64,000 nucleotides of DNA from Cladochytrium replicatum. Its lineage: Eukaryota; Chytridiomycota; Chytridiomycetes; Cladochytriales; Cladochytriaceae. Both the position numbers and the translations under genes were made by a program. The notes below the pieces were generated by a model. It had not been told where the DNA came from, did no database searches, and worked only from the letters and a program-made list of their open reading frames with translations. Of the stretch, positions 11,569-22,264 are shown piece after piece. The DNA is taken from assembly GCA_025526935.1 (NCBI GenBank), contig JAHLKD010000038.1:347234-411233 (forward strand), written 5' to 3'. The number at the start of each line of letters is the position of its first letter. Within the stretch, counting starts at the first letter, position 1.

Positions 11569-13237
11569 TCAACCAACTGGAGGCAAACTATTCAGCTCCC
11601 TAGCTTTGTCGACTAGGTCCTTCCCAAGGAGTTTGAATAGATCATCCTGGAAGCTTGGATGCCAATTCGTGATAGGCACGACCTCCGTCTCCAGCTTAAT
11701 TCCCTCCGCGCTTCCAAGGCTCACACACACGAAGCCGTTGATTCCCACAAACCCCGCCTGATGACCACGCGTATGACCCCATCGCATCTTTGTTCCCGGT
11801 GACGGGCCAGGAGGAAACGTAAACTCGTCCAGTGGTGGTGTCTTGTATCGTTTGAAGTGTGTCAACATCGGTGACGCCTGGGTGAAGTTGACCATGTTTG
11901 TCTGCTTGAAAAAGTTGACGTGGGCGAACGCGGGAACGCCTTTGGGGTCGTATTGGATCATACTGATTCCGCAGAGTCTGTCCGGGTGCTCGGGGCTTGG
12001 AAGGAAGCCTCCGGGGCTGACCCAGTAGACAGGTGTGCTGGTGATTTTCCAACTGAATCGGAAGACGTCCTTGTCTCCGTGAAGGAAGTCGTGGAAACGT
12101 CGAATGTCATCATCACGTTCAAAGTACCAGAGGAGACGGAGGGCATTCCATGCTCTGGCGCGATCGAGAACAAGAATACCAGATTCCTGAATAGTGCAAG
12201 TCAGAAAATTATGAGTAAATCAAACAAAAAGGATATACCTGCTCCCATTCGTCCGTGCATGGTAAACCCAACCATCTCCACACGGGACTGTAAGGATGTG
12301 TTTTCCAGTAATCAACCCAGAATATTGTCCCGTATTTAATGTATTCTCCACTATCGAAAAGTTCGTCCGGATTCTTCATTGGCATCACGTCGACGTCGAG
12401 ATACAAGACCTCCCAGAATGCTGAGTTGAGAATGGCGACGGCTTTGATGTGGTAACCATCCGTCCGCCCTCTGGATATCGGCCAGGGAAGTTTCTCGTCA
12501 GCAAGGCGAAGGATCACAGGCATACCTGGCCGTGCCAAGTTGCTAATCGACTGCATCATGTCATCGTTCATCTCGTGTGGAAACCCCCAAACTTCGATCG
12601 GCAGCTTGCAGCCTTGAGATCGCAGAAGCTCGATCTGCGCTGTTAGGTAGGTCAATTGCTGAACATGACTGGTTGTGACGACAAGCCCACGGTTGCGAGG
12701 AAAATTGGGTGTGCTCCTTAGATAGGAATCTGATATGCTTATCACGCCCTGAGCACGGAGGACATCGTCGATCTTCTCCATGGTGGCGGAGAATTCAGTC
12801 ATAGGTAACTCGGGCATTTCCTCCGTGTACCACGTCTGCCACTCCATCCGTTTCTTGTCGATTTCAACGACCGGCCACCTCGACAAGTCGTCGTTCTTGT
12901 GGATCACATCATCCATGCCCTTGTAGCAAGGCTGAGGCAGGTAAGTTTCAGGATCTTGAAGAATGTCAGAGGAGTACGGAAGGATAGATGGCGTTTGGAC
13001 TGGTGCGATGGGATCAAGAGCCTCGCTATCTTGGATCTCGATGCTCTCAGAGACCGGCATGTTTCTTTCATCTACTGCAGAAGGAATATGTTGGTTCCAG
13101 CATTCACAGCCTGATGAATCAATCGTATCCGCTTGAAAGGTGAGAAAAGGCGAGAACATGAACTGAGTTCCTGCGATCAGGAGTAATGCGCAGATGAATC
13201 TCCATCGATACAGAAGCTGCCATCTTCCGTGCGCCAT
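11569..13237 (-). CDS. GT71-family alpha-mannosyltransferase (Mnn1/Mnn2 type)
   Basis: Two exons, 13237-12239 and 12186-11569, join in phase across a 52-nt intron to give 538 aa. The N terminus is a type II signal anchor (WRFICALLLIAGTQFMF), placing the enzyme in the Golgi lumen. The catalytic region has the GT71 pattern: LPIEVWGFPHEM, then KAVAILNSAFWEVLYLDVDV, a DxD metal site, then MKNPDELFDS, then YGTIFWVDYW and ESGILVLDRARAW. GT71 enzymes transfer mannose from GDP-mannose to N- or O-linked mannans on cell-wall glycoproteins. The short luminal stem carries two Cys in CECW. The ATG at 13237 is the first in frame. Which linkage it makes cannot be told from sequence. Confidence 0.88.
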
Positions 13238-13790
13238 AACCGTGTTTCCTTGTGAAGGTCCTTTGCGTCCAGCAGCAGCTATGTAATACTGTCGTAATTA
13301 TTTGGATATTTATATTCGCTTATTTTGGTTAGAAAATCAGTTACCAATATAAGGCACTTCGTATGTAATTAGGCATGCAGAGCACTCTGCATATGCACAT
13401 GTATGTAAGCATGATGATCCGGCGGAGAGCCGTTGTGCGGTGACGGAAGACGTGGGCGTTGTGTTATCTTGGCTCAGTGGCAGTGGCCTGTCTGTGATTG
13501 GCCGCTGGCCCAGAGCCAGTGGGGATATGGCATGTCTTACATCTCCATCAGCATCAAAGCAGAGGTGATCAAGTTGATCATACGCTACCCTACAACATAC
13601 TACAGCATCTCTGTGACTGCTGGACATAAGAGTGAGCTTCAAGGTTATTATTGGTACGACTTGAATATCTCCAATAAGCTCCCTGCCCCAAGCCATCCCC
13701 GACAAACGCTCACAGTACCAATGGAGGTGGATCGACAGTCAATGAAGAGCAGACTGATGCTGGCATGGATTGAACCATGACCATCTGTAT
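13238..13790. other. Intergenic, upstream of the mannosyltransferase
   Basis: No supported gene. A 115-codon plus-strand stretch (13433-13780) has no recognisable domain. The last 8 bases (13783-13790) are the left target duplication of the hAT element. Confidence 0.4.
13783..13790. repeat. Left target-site duplication of the hAT element
   Basis: ATCTGTAT, identical to 22443-22450. Eight bases is the hAT signature. Confidence 0.9.
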
Positions 13791-13965
13791 TAAGGATCGG
13801 CGGGTTTTAGGGTCTTTCGGGTCGGGTCCGGGTCCATTGACTAAATGTACCCGACCCGAGTGCCGGGTTTTCATGGAAAATTTTCGGGTCGGATCCGGGT
13901 CGGGTATCGGGTCCAGTAGGAAAACCCTTCTCGGGTCAAAAGTCAGACCCGAGTAAAACCCGATG
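13791..13965 (+). repeat. Left TIR and GGGTC subterminal repeats
   Basis: The terminal inverted repeat is followed by many copies of GGGTCGGGTCCGGGT-like words in both orientations (for example 13818-13834, 13849-13857, 13890-13907). In hAT elements such subterminal motifs bind the transposase. The same word family fills the right end. Confidence 0.8.
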
Positions 13966-13995
13966 TGATAGAGAATCTAAAACGAAGCTATTGTT

Positions 13996-14650
13996 CTTTC
14001 TGTCCACGCGGACACTTTCCAAGAAGACGCAATATAAGTTTTGTATGTATCAAACAATTTTGCATCACAACGGACATCGAGGCATGTATTTTCTGTCCAC
14101 CCGGACACTTTCTCAACTCATTGACGTACTTCAGTTATCTCTACCCAATACAACTAACCTCTCTATCAATGTTACTAGCAATAAGATTCTGTCCACCCGG
14201 ACACTTTCTTAACTCATTGACGGTACTTGAGTGATCTCTATCAAGTACAACTAACATCTCTATCAATGTTACTAGCAATAAAATTATGTCCACCCGGACA
14301 CTTTCTCAACTCATTGACGGTACTTCAGTGATCTCTATCAAGTACAGCTAACCTCTCTATCAATGTTACTAGCAATAAGATTCTGTCCACCCGGACACTT
14401 TCTTAACTCATTGACGGTACTTGAGTGATCTCTATCAAGTACAAACTAACATCTCTATCAATGTTACTAGCAATAAGATTCTGTCCACCCGGACACTTTC
14501 TCAACTCATTGACGTACTTCAGTTATCTCTACCCAATACAGCTAACCTCTCTATCAATGTTACTAGCAATACGATTCTGTCCACCCGGACACTTTCTCAA
14601 CTCATTGACGTACTTCAGTTATCTCTACCCAATACAGCTAACCTCTCTAT
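13996..14650 (+). repeat. ~97-bp repeat array, left arm
   Basis: About seven tandem units of roughly 97 bp. Each starts ctgtccacccggacacttt, followed by ctcaactcattgacg and later ctatcaatgttactagcaat. Some units carry ttaactc for tcaactc, so sub-types exist. The array resumes at 15787 after the nested retroelement. Confidence 0.9.
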
Positions 14651-15011
14651 TGTAGAATTTCGTCGTAGGCAGGTAAGATCAGATAAGAGGTACTTGTTCG
14701 ATGTATTGGAAGCTTAAGACTCACACCTTTTATAGGTTCTCCCATTCCCAACAAAGCCTCCCTTAATTTGTCCTTGCCACGTCAGCAGCGGCGCTCTCCT
14801 TCCTCCTTTGGTAAGTCCCCTTCAAGTTTGCTGGTGATCCGGAATTTTCTGGAACGCTGGCTTTTGAAGTTTTCGTCGAAGAACATGAAGCCGAAATAGA
14901 AACAGAAATGAAAATTTTGAATAACAACAGAGCTAGCGTCGTGGGTTAAACCACAAGCCATTCAACATCGTGTCGCAAGTTCCGCTATGGACGACGAGAT
15001 CGCCTTGAGAT

Positions 15012-15492
15012 TGTATGCTATGCGGACGCGGATCACGCCGGAGATCCTGACAACAAAAAGTCGACTACGGGATATGCTATCTTGATCAATGGGGGAGCTG
15101 TTGCCTGGGGGAGCAAGCTTCAAACATCAGCGGCGAGTTCGACAGCAGAAGCGGAGTACGTTGCACTATCCACAGCTAGCGACGAACTCGTTTGGGTAAA
15201 GCACATGCTTGAAGAACTTGGATATTCCTTTGCTGCTCCGCCTGTAGTCCACTGCGACAATACCGCTGCAATTGCTGGTGCCCGCAATCCCGGATTCAAG
15301 TCCCGGCATATCGCTTTGCGATATCACATCGTGCGTGGCCGCATTCGATCTGGGGACATTGACGTGCAGTATATCCCCACAGAGGATCAGGCGGCAGACA
15401 TCTTCACCAAGGGTCTCGCACGACGTCGACATGAGAAACTGATGGGTCTACTTGGGATGGTAGATGCAATGAAAGAGATGAGAGAAAATTAG
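15012..15492 (+). pseudogene. Copia RNase H fragment
   Basis: The reading frame begins in a RNase H domain: YADADHAGDPDNKKSTTGYA, then SSTAEAEYVALSTASDELVW, then HCDNTAAI and KSRHIALRYHIVR, ending after ADIFTKGLARRRHEKL with a stop at 15490-15492. This is the C-terminal end of a Ty1/Copia polyprotein. Gag, protease, integrase and reverse transcriptase are missing. It is a different Copia family from the elements at 45-64 kb. Confidence 0.85.
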
Positions 15493-15613
15493 GTTTTGTT
15501 TCTTGAAGGACACACCAATTATGTTTGCATTCCTTCTGGCTTCTATGTTTGTTTTTCAATTGTTATTTCTTTTCAACTTTCAAAGGAAGAACTTTTGTTC
15601 AGAAACGGGGGAG

Positions 15614-15786
15614 TGTTGAGTGTTGTTTCGTTCATAAAAGTTTTCCTTCTTTGTTTTTACTTTCAAAAAGAAAAAGTTCGGCTGAGGATAACAACAGGAT
15701 TATTGTTGATCCTCGGAATCGAACTTTTTCTTTTTGAAAGTAAAAACAAAGAAGGAAAACTTTTATGAACGAAACAACACTCAACA
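15614..15786. repeat. Perfect 67-bp-arm palindrome at retroelement 3' end
   Basis: Arms 15614-15680 and 15720-15786 are exact reverse complements (67/67 bp). The 39-bp loop contains a further short inverted repeat (gaggat...atcctc). It starts directly after the Copia polypurine tract, where the 3' LTR should start, with TGTTGAGTG and ends CTCAACA. Confidence 0.95.
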
Positions 15787-15985
15787 TCTATCAATGTTAC
15801 TAGCAATAGGATTCTGTCCACCCGGACACTTTCTCAACTCATTGACGTACTTCAGTTATCTCTACCCAGTACAACTAACCTCTATCAATGTTACTAGCAA
15901 TACGATTCTGTCCACCCGGACACTTTCCAAGAAGTCACAACGGAAGTTCTGTAACAAACAATTTCTACCACGACAGACCTCGAGA
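15787..15985 (+). repeat. ~97-bp repeat array, left arm continued
   Basis: Two further units of the left array lie between the nested retroelement and the transposase gene. The last, diverged unit ends about 60 bp before the transposase ATG, so the array lies in its promoter region. Confidence 0.85.
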
Positions 15986-16047
15986 GCTGTGCTTTCTGTG
16001 CACCTGGACATTAGAGTCGGTAACGTTCCAGCCACACCACAGCAAAA

Positions 16048-18474
16048 ATGGACGCCGCCTTTGTTAAACCAAAGCGTAACGCAGCGTCCGACGCAAGCCA
16101 AAGACTAGTGGACAGTCATCCGCTTGACACACGGAAGCGAAGTCTGCCAGCCCCCCAAATTTCAGAGGCGTCCAGCGAGGGGAACATCATGCAGGACAAA
16201 CGCAGACGTGTATCAGGACACGGTGGCAACAACAGCGCTCGAGAGCCGAGCTCCACATCTTCTTCCAATGACTCCAGCGAGTTGGGCCCGGCTTCTCAGC
16301 ATGCACCACAGCTTCCTGCCGACGTTAGTTTTGCTGACTCTTCAGTGCGACAGGAGCCTGCAGCTGGATCAGTTCAACCATCAATGCTTTCATCAGACGC
16401 AGATGTTGATAGCATGTCGGACTGTAGAGGTAGTCGAGGCGGCATAGCGAAGGATTACTATAAGGTTGATAATGGTCTGAGAACATGTTTGGTTGCGAAA
16501 TGCAAGTGGAGCCAGAAGGTCGATAAAACGGGATCAACAAAAAACTTCCTCCGGCATCTGAAAAACCACCATGGAAGTATTGCCAGGTCGCTTGGACTGT
16601 TGGACATCGTCCCCAAGGGACAACAGACATTGAATTTCGGCTCGCAGGAGAAGGAGCAAAACTTTGTGTTCAATCCAGACGTAGCGTGGCGGTCGATTTT
16701 GGACTGGATTGCTGCAGACAATCAGGCTTTTACTGTTGTGGAGAACGAGTTCTTTGTCAGCATGCTGAAGACTTTTCAGCCAAACTATACACCAAAGACG
16801 GCAAAAGCAGTGAAGCAAAAGGAGATGGATCTTTACGATAGGCAGAAGGAGCTCATTAAAGGTCTGATTGTTGGTTCGCCTTCAAAAGTATCAATAACAG
16901 CTGACTGTTGGACATCGAAGAACCAGATTTCTTTTCTTGGAATTACTGCCCACTTCATCACGAAAGAATGGGAGCCGCAGGACTTGCTGCTGCAGATGAT
17001 TCCGATGGTTGGAAAGCATGAAGGCGTCGCCATGGCTAGTCAGCTTGTCAAGTGTCTGGATGAATTTGGCATGCTATCGGGTGAACGCTTATTGTGCATT
17101 ACAACCGACAACGGTTCAAACAACTTTACCATGAGTGCTAAGCTGGAGACGCTCTTGGAAGATAGGGATATTGCGTGGTCTGCAGAAACTCAACACATGC
17201 GGTGTATGGCACACATTATCAATCTTGCAGCAAAGGATTTTATCGATACATTCGCGCCCGCAAGGGACACAGTCGCAAATGACGATAACTCCGGCGTTAA
17301 TGTCATAAACCTTCTTCGACGGCTAGTCAGAGGAATCCGGTCTTCCCCAAAACGACGAAGCTCATTTATTGATTCGTGCCGATTTGTGAAACTGGTTCCT
17401 CTATTACCAATTATCGATGTGACAACTCGCTGGAATAGCACGTTCTATATGGTCAAACGAGCCTTACAGCTACGAGAGGCAATGGACAAAATATGCTGGA
17501 TTGAAGATTCTTTGAAAGATTGGTCAATAAATCCAAAGCAATGGGAGGTCCTACAGAAGATCCGGGATGGTTTGAGTGTTTTCGAGGTTATATCAAAGGC
17601 AATCGAAGGGTCTAGATATCCAACACTTCCGCTTGTTATTCCATTTTACAACGATCTTATCGATCAACTGGAGGACCTAGAGGATGCAGAATTAGATGAA
17701 ACTTTCACCAAAGCATTTCGAAATGCACTAGATAAGCTGAGAATATATTACTCAATCGCTAAGAGCCCGTGTTTAGCAGTTGCTACGGTACTCGATCCTC
17801 GTTTTAAGTATCGATTTTCAAAGGCTTGGGAGAAAGATGTAGGAAGGGATCAGGTCACCCTAGTGCGGAAAGTCTGGGAGGAATCGTATAAGTCACGGAA
17901 AATCAAGAACAGTGGTGCCGATGTTTTTGGAAACACGCCAGAACGTCGACACGATTCGAGCGGAGCTTCCGGTGATAGACAGAAAAAAACGGACGCTGAA
18001 CGCTTGAGAGCCATTAGATCCGTTTTCATCTGGCAAGAAGAGATTCCTGAGGAAAAAGATGAGCTGGATCGCTATCTTGGCGATCAGGTACTCCGCGGTA
18101 TTGATTCTGATGGGAAGCCAATCAATATTATGGACTGGTGGAAGACCGTTGGAAGTGTGAACTTTCCAGCCCTAAGCCAGATGGCAATGGACTATTTAGG
18201 AATACCAGCAACAAGCGCTCCAGTCGAACGAAAGTTTTCAGCCGGGGTTGATTTGGTACCTGCAACTCGCAACCGCCTTGCTCCAAGAACAATAAATGCG
18301 TTGATGTGCCGTCATGACTGGTTGCATCAATTGAGTGCTGAAGAACCGTTCAAAAATGATTCCCTAGATTCAAAAAGTGATGTTAGTGAGGATTTTGTAA
18401 AGGTGCATAATTTTGGCGAGGATTTTGATGTGGTATTAGAGTTGGAAGCAACTGATGATAACCCACTCTTTTAA
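16048..18474 (+). CDS. hAT transposase, intact 808 aa
   Basis: A single uninterrupted ORF. Residues 1-135 are Ser/Pro-rich with a basic stretch (DKRRRVSGHG), a likely nuclear signal. Around 145-175 is a BED-type zinc finger (CLVAKCKWS, then LRHLKNHH). The RNase H-like core follows: first catalytic Asp in TADCWTS (about 286), second in ITTDNGSNN (about 353), the His/Cys segment HMRCMAHIINLAAKDF, then TRWNSTFYMVKRA. The C-terminal hATC dimerisation region has LDRYLGDQV, WWKTVGSVNFPALSQMAMDY and the hallmark ATSAPVERKFSAG. It catalyses cut-and-paste with 8-bp duplications, matching the ATCTGTAT flanks. No frameshift or stop is seen, so the enzyme may still work. Confidence 0.96.
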   Translation: MDAAFVKPKRNAASDASQRLVDSHPLDTRKRSLPAPQISEASSEGNIMQDKRRRVSGHGGNNSAREPSSTSSSNDSSELGPASQHAPQLPADVSFADSSVRQEPAAGSVQPSMLSSDADVDSMSDCRGSRGGIAKDYYKVDNGLRTCLVAKCKWSQKVDKTGSTKNFLRHLKNHHGSIARSLGLLDIVPKGQQTLNFGSQEKEQNFVFNPDVAWRSILDWIAADNQAFTVVENEFFVSMLKTFQPNYTPKTAKAVKQKEMDLYDRQKELIKGLIVGSPSKVSITADCWTSKNQISFLGITAHFITKEWEPQDLLLQMIPMVGKHEGVAMASQLVKCLDEFGMLSGERLLCITTDNGSNNFTMSAKLETLLEDRDIAWSAETQHMRCMAHIINLAAKDFIDTFAPARDTVANDDNSGVNVINLLRRLVRGIRSSPKRRSSFIDSCRFVKLVPLLPIIDVTTRWNSTFYMVKRALQLREAMDKICWIEDSLKDWSINPKQWEVLQKIRDGLSVFEVISKAIEGSRYPTLPLVIPFYNDLIDQLEDLEDAELDETFTKAFRNALDKLRIYYSIAKSPCLAVATVLDPRFKYRFSKAWEKDVGRDQVTLVRKVWEESYKSRKIKNSGADVFGNTPERRHDSSGASGDRQKKTDAERLRAIRSVFIWQEEIPEEKDELDRYLGDQVLRGIDSDGKPINIMDWWKTVGSVNFPALSQMAMDYLGIPATSAPVERKFSAGVDLVPATRNRLAPRTINALMCRHDWLHQLSAEEPFKNDSLDSKSDVSEDFVKVHNFGEDFDVVLELEATDDNPLF

Positions 18475-18507
18475 ATATAAATTGTTGTTTAGACTGTTCA
18501 TCTGTTG

Positions 18508-20215
18508 AAGTACCGTCCAGGAGTTGAGAAAGCGACCGCCTGGACAGAATCCTATTACAAGTAGTATTTGTAGAGAGGTTGGTTGTACTTGATCGAGATC
18601 AGTGAAGTATCAGTGAAGTACCGTCAATGAGTTGAGAAAGTGTCCGGGTGGACAGAATCTTATTGCTAGTAACATTATTAGAGAGGTTAGCTGTACTTGA
18701 TAGAGATCACTGAAGTACCGTCAATGAGTTGAGAAAGTGTCCGGGTGGACAGAATCCTATTGCTAGTAACATTGATAGAGAGGTTAGTTGTATTGGGTAG
18801 AGATCACTGAAGTACCGTCAATGAGTTGAGAAAGTGTCCGGGTGGACAGAATCCTATTGCTAGTAGTATTTGTAGAGAGGTTAGCTGTACCTGATAGAGA
18901 TTACTGAAGTACCGTCAATGAGTTGAGAAAGTGTCCGGGTGGACAGAATCGTATTGCTAGTAACATTGATAGAGAGGTTAGCTGTATTGGGTAGAGATAA
19001 CTGAAGTACGTCAATGAGTTGAGAAAGTGTCCGGGTGGACAGAATCTTATTGCTAGTAACATTGATAGAGATGTTAGTTTGTACTTGATAGAGATCACTC
19101 AAGTACCGTCAATGAGTTAAGAAAGTGTCCGGGTGGACAGAATCTTATTGCTAGTAACATTGATAGAGAGGTTAGCTGTACTTGATAGAGATCACTGAAG
19201 TACCGTCAATGAGTTGAGAAAGTGTCCGGGTGGACATAATTTTATTGCTAGTAACATTGATAGAGATGTTAGTTGTACTTGATAGAGATCACTCAAGTAC
19301 CGTCAATGAGTTAAGAAAGTGTCCGGGTGGACAGAATCTTATTGCTAGTAACATTGATAGAGAGGTTAGCTGTACTTGATAGAGATCACTGAAGTACCGT
19401 CAATGAGTTGAGAAAGTGTCCGGGTGGACATAATTTTATTGCTAGTAACATTGATAGAGATGTTAGTTGTACTTGATAGAGATCACTCAAGTACCGTCAA
19501 TGAGTTAAGAAAGTGTCCGGGTGGACAGAATCTTATTGCTAGTAACATTGATAGAGAGGTTAGTTGTATTGGGTAGAGATCACTGAAGTACGTCAATGAG
19601 TTGAGAAAGTGTCCGGGTGGACAGAATCGTATTGCTAGTAACATTGATAGAGAGGTTAGTTGTATTGGGTAGAGATCACTGAAGTACCGTAAATGAGTTG
19701 AGAAAGTGTCCGGGTGGACAGAATCCTATTGCTAGTAGTATTTGTAGAGAGGTTAGCTGTACCTGATAGAGATTACTGAAGTACCGTCAATGAGTTGAGA
19801 AAGTGTCCGGGTGGACAGAATCGTATTGCTAGTAACATTGATAGAGAGGTTAGTTGTATTGGGTAGAGATCACTGAAGTACCGTCAATGAGTTGAGAAAG
19901 TGTCCGGGTGGACAGAATCGTATTGCTAGTAACATTGATAGAGAGGTTAGTTGTATTGGGTAGAGATCACTGAAGTACCGTAAATGAGTTGAGAAAGTGT
20001 CCGGGTGGACAGAATCGTATTGCTAGTAACATTGATAGAGAGGTTAGTTGTATTGGGTAGAGATCACTGAAGTACCGTCAATGAGTTGAGAAAGTGTCCG
20101 GGTGGACAGAATCCTATTGCTAGTAGTATTTGTAGAGAGGTTAGCTGTACCTGATAGAGATTACTGAAGTACCGTCAATGAGTTGAGAAAGTGTCCGGGT
20201 GGACAGAAATCTGGG
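18508..20215 (-). repeat. ~97-bp repeat array, right arm (inverted)
   Basis: About 17 tandem units of the same repeat as the left arm but reverse-complemented (gtgtccgggtggacagaatc). Transposase is thus bracketed by a long inverted repeat. Unit sub-types (gatcactgaagtacc, gattactgaagtacc, tattgggtagag) recur in blocks, suggesting growth by unequal exchange of multi-unit segments. Confidence 0.92.
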
Positions 20216-20247
20216 AGACTGAGTGTCACTGTGTCTGTCTGGGTAGA

Positions 20248-20487
20248 ATAGGATTCTGTCCCCCCGGACACTTTCTCAACTCATTGACGGTACTTCAGTA
20301 ATTTCTATCAGGTACAGCTAACCTCTCTATTAATGTTACTAGCAATAAGATTCTGTCCACCCGGACACTTTCTCAACTCATTTACGGTACTTCAGTGATC
20401 TCTATCAAGTACAGCTAACCTCTCTATCAATTTTACTAGCAATAAGATTCTGTCCACCCGGACAGAATCCTCTCTATCAATGTTACT
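20248..20487 (+). repeat. Forward-facing mini-array
   Basis: About 2.5 units in the left-arm orientation, placed between the inverted array and ORF2. In the related copy (48.9 kb) the flanking sequences gtctgggtaga and agtttcttccctagc are directly adjacent, so this segment was inserted here. Confidence 0.8.
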
Positions 20488-20631
20488 AGCCAGTTTCTTC
20501 CCTAGCTTATTATTATTTTCAGATCGGGTAGAAAACTATAGTGTCAGGGAAGTATTATAGCATACATTCCTGTAACATTCCGGCTAAGAACACCGGGCCA
20601 GTATCTTCCCACGACAAACAGTACAAACACC

Positions 20632-22142
20632 ATGCCTCGAACTACAAAGAAGCGAGCGTTAAAACAATCCAGACCATCATCTGAAAGAGAATCAAGTGCA
20701 GAACCTGTGACTGCACCTGAAACATCTCTGGCATCGGGTTCTGAAGTGGAAGCAGAAGAAGTTGGCCTTGATGTCAAATCGACAGATGTCAAATCGACAG
20801 CTCCTTCAAAGAAACCGGCGCGACGTGGTACTAAAGGGGATGCTGACTATTTGCTCATCGACGGACTCTGTCCTGCTTCAGACATACGACTTTGGTATCG
20901 AAAATTCAAAGCGAGCAGCCACAGCTACGACTCGGAGGCCTTCATCAGCAACTGTCAAACAAATCGTGATGAATGCGGCCCAAGATTTGTTCTTCAAGGG
21001 TTGATCGACCGACTTAACTCTGACAGCAAGCTAGTTCGTCAAGCCCTGAACGAAATTCACGATGAATGCAGTGGACGAACGGAGTTCATAACAGCAGCAA
21101 ACGCCTATCGTATGGAGTGCTTGAAAAGCTCTTCCTTTCAGAAGGAAACAACATTTCTGGACTTTTACAGGCGGCAGGGACACAAGTACGGCATTTACAG
21201 AGGAATGCCCGTCACTGCAAAGGTTGATGAGTTCCAAGCGACCATCAAACGAGCAGATGAGGACCGTGAAAGGACAAAACAGGTCCTCAAACAGTCAGAA
21301 CGACTGTTGAACATGACAAAAGATCTTGAAGAGACGGCAATGAACGAGAGAAGGACCCGCATCGCAGCAGAAGTGCGAGAGAAGGCTCTCATTGATGAAT
21401 TGGGCAGGGCGGGTGCATTGATTCAGCACGGCGAGCACGAAGAGCTAGCAAGATTCAGGGAGATCACCGCCGCAATGGAAAGGGAGAAGCAGGCAACTTC
21501 CCAGGAGATTTCACAATGGAAATCACGTGTGACCGCCCTGGAGGGAGAGCTTGCTGCTCTGAAACGACAGGCTGGTCATTCAGAAGCTGCAGCACCTGCG
21601 GCGCCAACATCAACAGGATCAATGAGGTTATTTATGACCTTAAATTGCCGTCTCTTCCACCAGCAATCAAGTACGTCAATGTAAACTACGAAGTCCTCTC
21701 CCGAAATGAGTTTTTACGGCCCATATTTGTTGAATCAGACGACCGCTCAAGCCGAATATCAACTTCAAGTAGCAGTTCTCGGAGCAGCCTTACTCTTCTT
21801 AGGGTGCACATTTTGCTCGGAAACTGGATACGGCACAATAATTCGCTAAGTACGTCTGCCACTATCTATCGCATGTTCAGGGCATTAGTGGATGCATATC
21901 CTTCTGAGTGGCTAAGGTTCTGGACGGCATACATCGGGCATCTTTCGTCCATAACGCTCCCTGAGGTGGATTGGAAACCTTGGAAGACAGGTTTAGCCAA
22001 GGATTTCATGCTTTCAAATGACGACATTGATCGGTTCATCAGGACTGGGTTGGCGAAGGACGTAACCAGTGGTGGATGGGACTCTGACGATATGAACCAG
22101 ATACAGAAGCTGATTTGGGCTGTTCCACCTATCAACTTGTGA
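20632..22142 (+). pseudogene. hAT accessory ORF2, unknown protein, frameshifted
   Basis: This is a second gene inside the hAT element, same strand as the transposase. The first frame (20632-21684) begins MPRTTKKRALKQ, a basic N terminus. Then come an acidic Ser-rich linker, a conserved block around LWYRKFKASSHSYDSEAFIS and a long coiled coil (about residues 195-310). A deletion of about 170 bp near 21618, judged against the copy at 47.1-48.7 kb, shifts the frame. The rest is read in another frame to 22142: LKLPSLPPAIKYVNVNYEVL, AYPSEWLRFWTAYIGHLSS, GLAKDFMLSNDDIDRFI. I recognise no family. Recurrence in two elements suggests a role for the element, perhaps DNA binding or transposase partnering, but that is inference. 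Confidence 0.7.
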
Positions 22143-22264
22143 TTGCTCAGTGGAGTTTTGTTTCTTTTTACGATAGTGTTTCTAAAATACACACTGTCCA
22201 CACAGACACAAAGTGTTCATGTAAATATCCGTGGTCTAACTCAAAATTCAATCAATCCTCTCCT

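Larger units (their letters stand above)
14651..15786 (+). mobile_element. Nested retroelement chimera with 5-bp TSD
   Basis: This 1,136-bp insert splits one 97-bp repeat unit and is flanked by TCTAT on both sides (14646-14650 and 15787-15791), as expected for LTR-retrotransposon integrase. It begins TG and ends CA. The first ~317 bp (14651-14967, starting TGTAGAA and ending TTCAACA) could be a 5' LTR and has a diverged relative at 37398-37715. Then comes a Copia RNase H fragment, a purine-rich tract (gggggag) and a perfect hairpin. The two ends are not copies of each other, so it is not a normal LTR element. Confidence 0.7.

Noticed and set aside
13965-14717. Open frames with a repeated peptide (STRTLSQLIDVLQLSLPN type), also 18881-19102
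   Set aside because: They are translations of the ~97-bp satellite, open by chance in several frames and both orientations. No start context or gene structure.
13996-20490. Regular repeats that could suggest a CRISPR array
   Set aside because: Units are contiguous ~97-bp tandem repeats with no unique spacers, in an intron-bearing eukaryotic genome and inside a hAT element.
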